Source: Microbispora oryzae (lineage in GTDB: Bacteria; Actinomycetota; Actinomycetes; Streptosporangiales; Streptosporangiaceae). Taken from it: a stretch of 64,000 nucleotides of DNA. The number at the start of each line of letters is the position of its first letter. Position 1 is the first letter of the stretch. Positions 61,062 to 64,000 of this stretch are shown piece by piece. Both the position numbers and the translations under genes were made by a program. A model generated the notes under the pieces. The model saw nothing but the letters and a program-made list of their open reading frames with translations. It made no database searches and had not been told where the DNA came from. The DNA lies in NCBI RefSeq assembly GCF_017896165.1, contig NZ_JAFCNB010000009.1:62001-126000 (forward strand), read 5' to 3'.

Positions 61062-62567
61062 TCAGAGCCGGAAGCCGAGATCGGGGACGATCTCGGCGAC
61101 GTCCATCTGGGCCTTCTGGAGCCTGCCGGAGTAGTCCCAGTTCATCGCCTGCCACCGGGTGAACTGGTCGAGCACCCAGACGCCGCTCTGCCTGCTGCCG
61201 TTGCCCGAGCGGCCGTTGCCGCCGAAGGGCAGGTGGGCCTCGGCGCCGGACGTCGAGTTGTTCACGCTCACCATGCCCGCCGACACGCCCTCGCGGAACC
61301 GGAACACCGCCTTCGGGTCGCGGGTGTAGATCGACGAGGACAGCCCGTAGCCGGGCCGGTTGGCCAGCTCGACGGCCTCGTCGAGCGTCCTGAAGGTGGT
61401 CACGCCGACGATCGGGCCGAACGTCTCCTCGAGGAAGAGACGGTCGTCCGGGCGCAGGCCGTCCACGACGACCGGGTGATAGTAGAGGCCCTCGCCGTCC
61501 ATGCGGCCCGTCGGGCCGGGCAGCACGGTGTGATGGGGCTGAATCCAGCCCAGATACTCCTCGTAGCGCTCGGCGAACCTGCGGTCGAGCAGCGGGCCGT
61601 ACAGCACGTCGCCGTTCGGGTCGCCGATCTTGGCGGCGCGCACGGCCGCGGCGAACCGGGCGAGGAACTCGTCGTGCACGTCCTCGTGCGCGATGACCGT
61701 GCCCAGCGACGTGCAGCGCTGACCGGCCGTGCCGAACCCGGCGAACAGGGCGCCCTCGACGGCCAGGTCGAGATCGGCGTCGGGCATGACCACCATGGGG
61801 TTCTTGCCGCCGAGCTCCAGGCAGGGCGACTGCAGGTGCCGTCCGCACAACTCGCCGACCGACCGGCCGACCTCGCTCGATCCGGTGAAGCCGACCTTCT
61901 GCACGGTTCCCTCGCCGAGCGCCCGGTCGAGGCCCGCGAAGGTGGCGGGGCCGTCGGCGAACACGATGTTCAGCACGCCGTCGGGCAGCCCGGCCGCCGT
62001 GAACAGCCGGTAGAGCGCGTGGGCGGAGGCCGACGCGTACTCCGCGGGCTTCCACACCACGGCGTTGCCGCACAGCAGCGCGGGCACGAGATACCACGAC
62101 GGGACCGCGACGGGGAAGTTGCCGGCCGTGACGATCGCCGCCACGCCCACCGGCACGCGGAAGGTGAAAAGGCTCTTGTCCGGCATCTCCGAGGGGACGG
62201 TCTGCCCGTACAGGCGGCGGCCCTCGCCGAGGAAGAAGTCGCAGGTGTCGACGATCTCGCGGACCTCCCCGAGCGACTCCGCGTACGGCTTGCCGATCTC
62301 CTCGGTGACCAGGCGGGCCAGGGTCTCGGCGTTGGCCTCGACCAGGCGCCCGATGGAGGCGATCGCCCGGCCACGCACCGGCGCGGGGACCCGCGCCCAG
62401 TCGTGCCGCGCCGCCGCGGCGGCGCGGCAGGCGCCGGCGAACACCTCCGGGCCGCCGAGCAGGACGGTCGCGACGGTCTCCGCCGGCCGTGCCGGGTTGA
62501 CCGACTCGTAGGGGACACCCGAGGGGACGTCCGCGCCCCCGACGATGGAAACGATCTGCCGAGCCAC
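61062..62567 (-). CDS. Aldehyde dehydrogenase family protein
   Basis: A 501-residue NAD(P)-dependent dehydrogenase with VTAGNFPVAVPSWYLVPAL, the glutamate motif CLELGGKNPM, the catalytic cysteine C285 in FGTAGQRCTS and EETFGPIVGV. The FGTAGQRCTS form and the length match the ALDH7 (aminoadipate semialdehyde dehydrogenase-like) branch, so lysine or polyamine breakdown is possible. No pathway neighbours are in the window. The LuxR-type gene upstream on the same strand ends 39 bases before its start and may share regulation. Confidence 0.92.
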   Translation of the reverse strand: MARQIVSIVGGADVPSGVPYESVNPARPAETVATVLLGGPEVFAGACRAAAAARHDWARVPAPVRGRAIASIGRLVEANAETLARLVTEEIGKPYAESLGEVREIVDTCDFFLGEGRRLYGQTVPSEMPDKSLFTFRVPVGVAAIVTAGNFPVAVPSWYLVPALLCGNAVVWKPAEYASASAHALYRLFTAAGLPDGVLNIVFADGPATFAGLDRALGEGTVQKVGFTGSSEVGRSVGELCGRHLQSPCLELGGKNPMVVMPDADLDLAVEGALFAGFGTAGQRCTSLGTVIAHEDVHDEFLARFAAAVRAAKIGDPNGDVLYGPLLDRRFAERYEEYLGWIQPHHTVLPGPTGRMDGEGLYYHPVVVDGLRPDDRLFLEETFGPIVGVTTFRTLDEAVELANRPGYGLSSSIYTRDPKAVFRFREGVSAGMVSVNNSTSGAEAHLPFGGNGRSGNGSRQSGVWVLDQFTRWQAMNWDYSGRLQKAQMDVAEIVPDLGFRL

Positions 62568-62606
62568 CGCTGACCTCCGGAAGGATTTCTCTGCCTGGCG
62601 TCTCGA

Positions 62607-64000
62607 TTACACAGTATTTCCGGTGTTTCCGTCCGCCACGCCTGAGACCATCCCCTCCCTGTGGGCGATCGCGGCGGCCTGCCCCCGGTTGGTCACGCCC
62701 AGCTTCGCGAGGATGTTCGACACGTGGACGCTGACCGTCTTCTGCGAGATGAACAGCCGCTCACCGATCTCCCGGTTGCCCAGCCCGGCCGCGACGTGCG
62801 CGAGCACCTCACGCTCCCGGCCGGTCAGCGCCGCGAGGACGTCCGGCTCCGCCGCCTGCCGCGAATCGCCGGCCGGCCGGAAGCGGGCCCGGCGTCCCAG
62901 CTCGCCCAGTGCCGCCAGGAGCGGCCCCGCCCCGAGGTCGCGGGCGGTGCCCGTGGCCGCCTCCCACTCCTGGAGCGCGGCGTCCCGGTCGCCTGACTCC
63001 AGCAGCGACTCCGCCAGCCGCCGCCGCGTCCGCGCCTCCTCGTAGACGAAGCCGAACCCCCAGGCGTCCGCGGCGCGGCGCCAGACCGCGGGATCGGCCG
63101 TGCCACGCGCCCGGTGCCACTCCGCCTCCGCGCGGGCCAGCCAGGCGGCGCCCTCCGGGCCGAGTTCGGCCCGCGGCCCGGCCGGGCCGTTCTCCGCCGC
63201 CCAGCGCGCCCGGCCGAGCAGGTCGTCGCCCCGCCCGTCCGGCCGTCCCGCGTCCGCGAGCGCCGACAGCCCGGTCGCCACGACCCGGATCAAACCCGCG
63301 TCGGACGGGTCCAGTGCCTCGACGATCGCCTCGACGTGCTCAAGCGCGATCGCGGGGTCGCCGCGCCAGAGAGCCTGCTCGGCGGCCATGCCCCGGGAGA
63401 TGTAGGCCACCAGCTCGTCGGACCAGAATTTCGAGAGCCATCGGAGCCGTTCGTCGGCTCCGGGCCGGCCCCGGCCCACCTCGACGAACAGCGCGAACGA
63501 CGACAGCGTGGCCTCCGCCCGGGTGCCCACCCGCACGGGGAAGCCCTCGGCCAGCCGTTCCGCGGCGTCCCAATCACCGCCCGCATAGCGAACCAGGTAG
63601 TCGAGGAACCTCAGGTCAGTGCCGTAGGTGCTCCAGGTGAGGCCGTTCTCGCGGGACAGTTCGATGCCCGCCCGCGCCGTCGGCCCGGCGGCGCGCAGCC
63701 GCCCCCGCTCGTACTGCACGCGGGCGTGGTTGAAACGCGCCCGCAGGTCGATCGCCAGGTCGTCGGACCGGCCGACGGCCTCCGCCAGGAGCTCCTCCGC
63801 GCGGTCGGCGGTGCCCGCCGCCTCCTCCTGCAGCGCTAGCGACACCAGCGCGCTGGCCTCCGCGTCGTGCGCGCCGGTCGCGCGGGCTACCTCCAGCGCC
63901 CGCGTCGCCGTCGCCTTCGCCTCGTCGACGCGGAGGTTGTACCAGAGCGTCCTGCCGTAGGTGGCCAGCGCCATGGCTCGCAGCGGGCTCTCCGGCGCGA
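62607..64000 (-). CDS. LuxR family regulator with helical-repeat region, partial
   Basis: The last 464 residues of a larger protein; the frame is open to the right edge. A long Ala/Glu-rich, TPR-like helical region (about 370 residues) ends in a LuxR-type HTH: LTGREREVLAHVAAGLGNREIGERL followed by ISQKTVSVHVSNILAKLGV. This is the C-terminal layout of LAL/MalT-type regulators, whose N-terminal ATPase would lie outside the window. It may control the aldehyde dehydrogenase gene 39 bases downstream. Confidence 0.85.
   Translation of the reverse strand, partial: APESPLRAMALATYGRTLWYNLRVDEAKATATRALEVARATGAHDAEASALVSLALQEEAAGTADRAEELLAEAVGRSDDLAIDLRARFNHARVQYERGRLRAAGPTARAGIELSRENGLTWSTYGTDLRFLDYLVRYAGGDWDAAERLAEGFPVRVGTRAEATLSSFALFVEVGRGRPGADERLRWLSKFWSDELVAYISRGMAAEQALWRGDPAIALEHVEAIVEALDPSDAGLIRVVATGLSALADAGRPDGRGDDLLGRARWAAENGPAGPRAELGPEGAAWLARAEAEWHRARGTADPAVWRRAADAWGFGFVYEEARTRRRLAESLLESGDRDAALQEWEAATGTARDLGAGPLLAALGELGRRARFRPAGDSRQAAEPDVLAALTGREREVLAHVAAGLGNREIGERLFISQKTVSVHVSNILAKLGVTNRGQAAAIAHREGMVSGVADGNTGNTV

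Overview
This window is high-GC DNA with dense, often translationally coupled genes (many ATGA/GTGA overlaps), frequent GTG starts and no insertion sequence, tRNA, rRNA or CRISPR array that I could recognise. The gene families point to a filamentous actinobacterium, most likely of the Streptosporangiales: a DUF222/HNH protein, a WXG100-like protein, PucR, DUF418, the aroC-aroK-aroB-aroQ block, lytic transglycosylase-type secreted proteins and a MsiK-type ATPase. The genus is inference.

Region 1 (1-18242) handles nitrogen heterocycles and respiration. On the minus strand lies DUF2877-FdrA-DUF1116, the three-gene set known in E. coli as the oxamate carbamoyltransferase of allantoin breakdown; DUF1116 runs off the left edge. 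Divergent from it are a PucR-type regulator, an S4-domain protein, an NCS2 nucleobase permease and a three-subunit molybdenum hydroxylase of the xanthine dehydrogenase family. Then come cytochrome bd oxidase (cydAB, minus), a CoxG-like protein and a hydantoinase/oxoprolinase pair (hyuA-hyuB).

Region 2 (18350-31214) is accessory in character: a WXG100-like protein, a lipoprotein and a 668-residue unrecognised protein; a CaiB-type CoA-transferase coupled to a fused carboxyltransferase; two coupled hypotheticals; an omega-amidase-like nitrilase overlapping a DUF418 membrane protein; a class I aminotransferase; a cyanurate hydrolase/barbiturase-family protein; an SseB protein and a prepilin peptidase.

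Region 3 (31270-46457) opens with the shikimate operon aroC-aroK-aroB-aroQ, followed by housekeeping and stress genes: SGNH hydrolase, MOSC protein, DinG-type helicase, a protein with a Tyr/Gln-rich pentapeptide array, CPA1 Na+/H+ antiporter, UBP zinc finger, two DUF202 proteins, a ferritin-like diiron protein divergent from a TetR regulator with two perfect operator-like palindromes, a transglycosylase-like secreted protein and glutathione peroxidase. Several short tandem repeat arrays begin at or across stop codons.

Region 4 (46458-64000) carries a repeat-rich gene-free stretch, a DUF222/HNH gene whose HNH motif is broken by an apparent one-base deletion, a LacI regulator divergent from a MsiK/UgpC-type ATPase with operator-like sites, a small polysaccharide cluster whose WecA-like and WecC-like members look degenerate, an SDR, a carboxymuconolactone decarboxylase-fold protein, a lipoprotein coupled to an unusual FtsH-like AAA+ metalloprotease, an aldehyde dehydrogenase, and a LuxR-type regulator cut by the right edge.

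Nothing here is a complete, obviously new system. The best candidates for undescribed biology are the lipoprotein/FtsH-like pair, the pentapeptide-repeat protein, the WXG/lipoprotein/668-residue cassette, and the joining of an oxamate carbamoyltransferase set to an oxidative purine locus.
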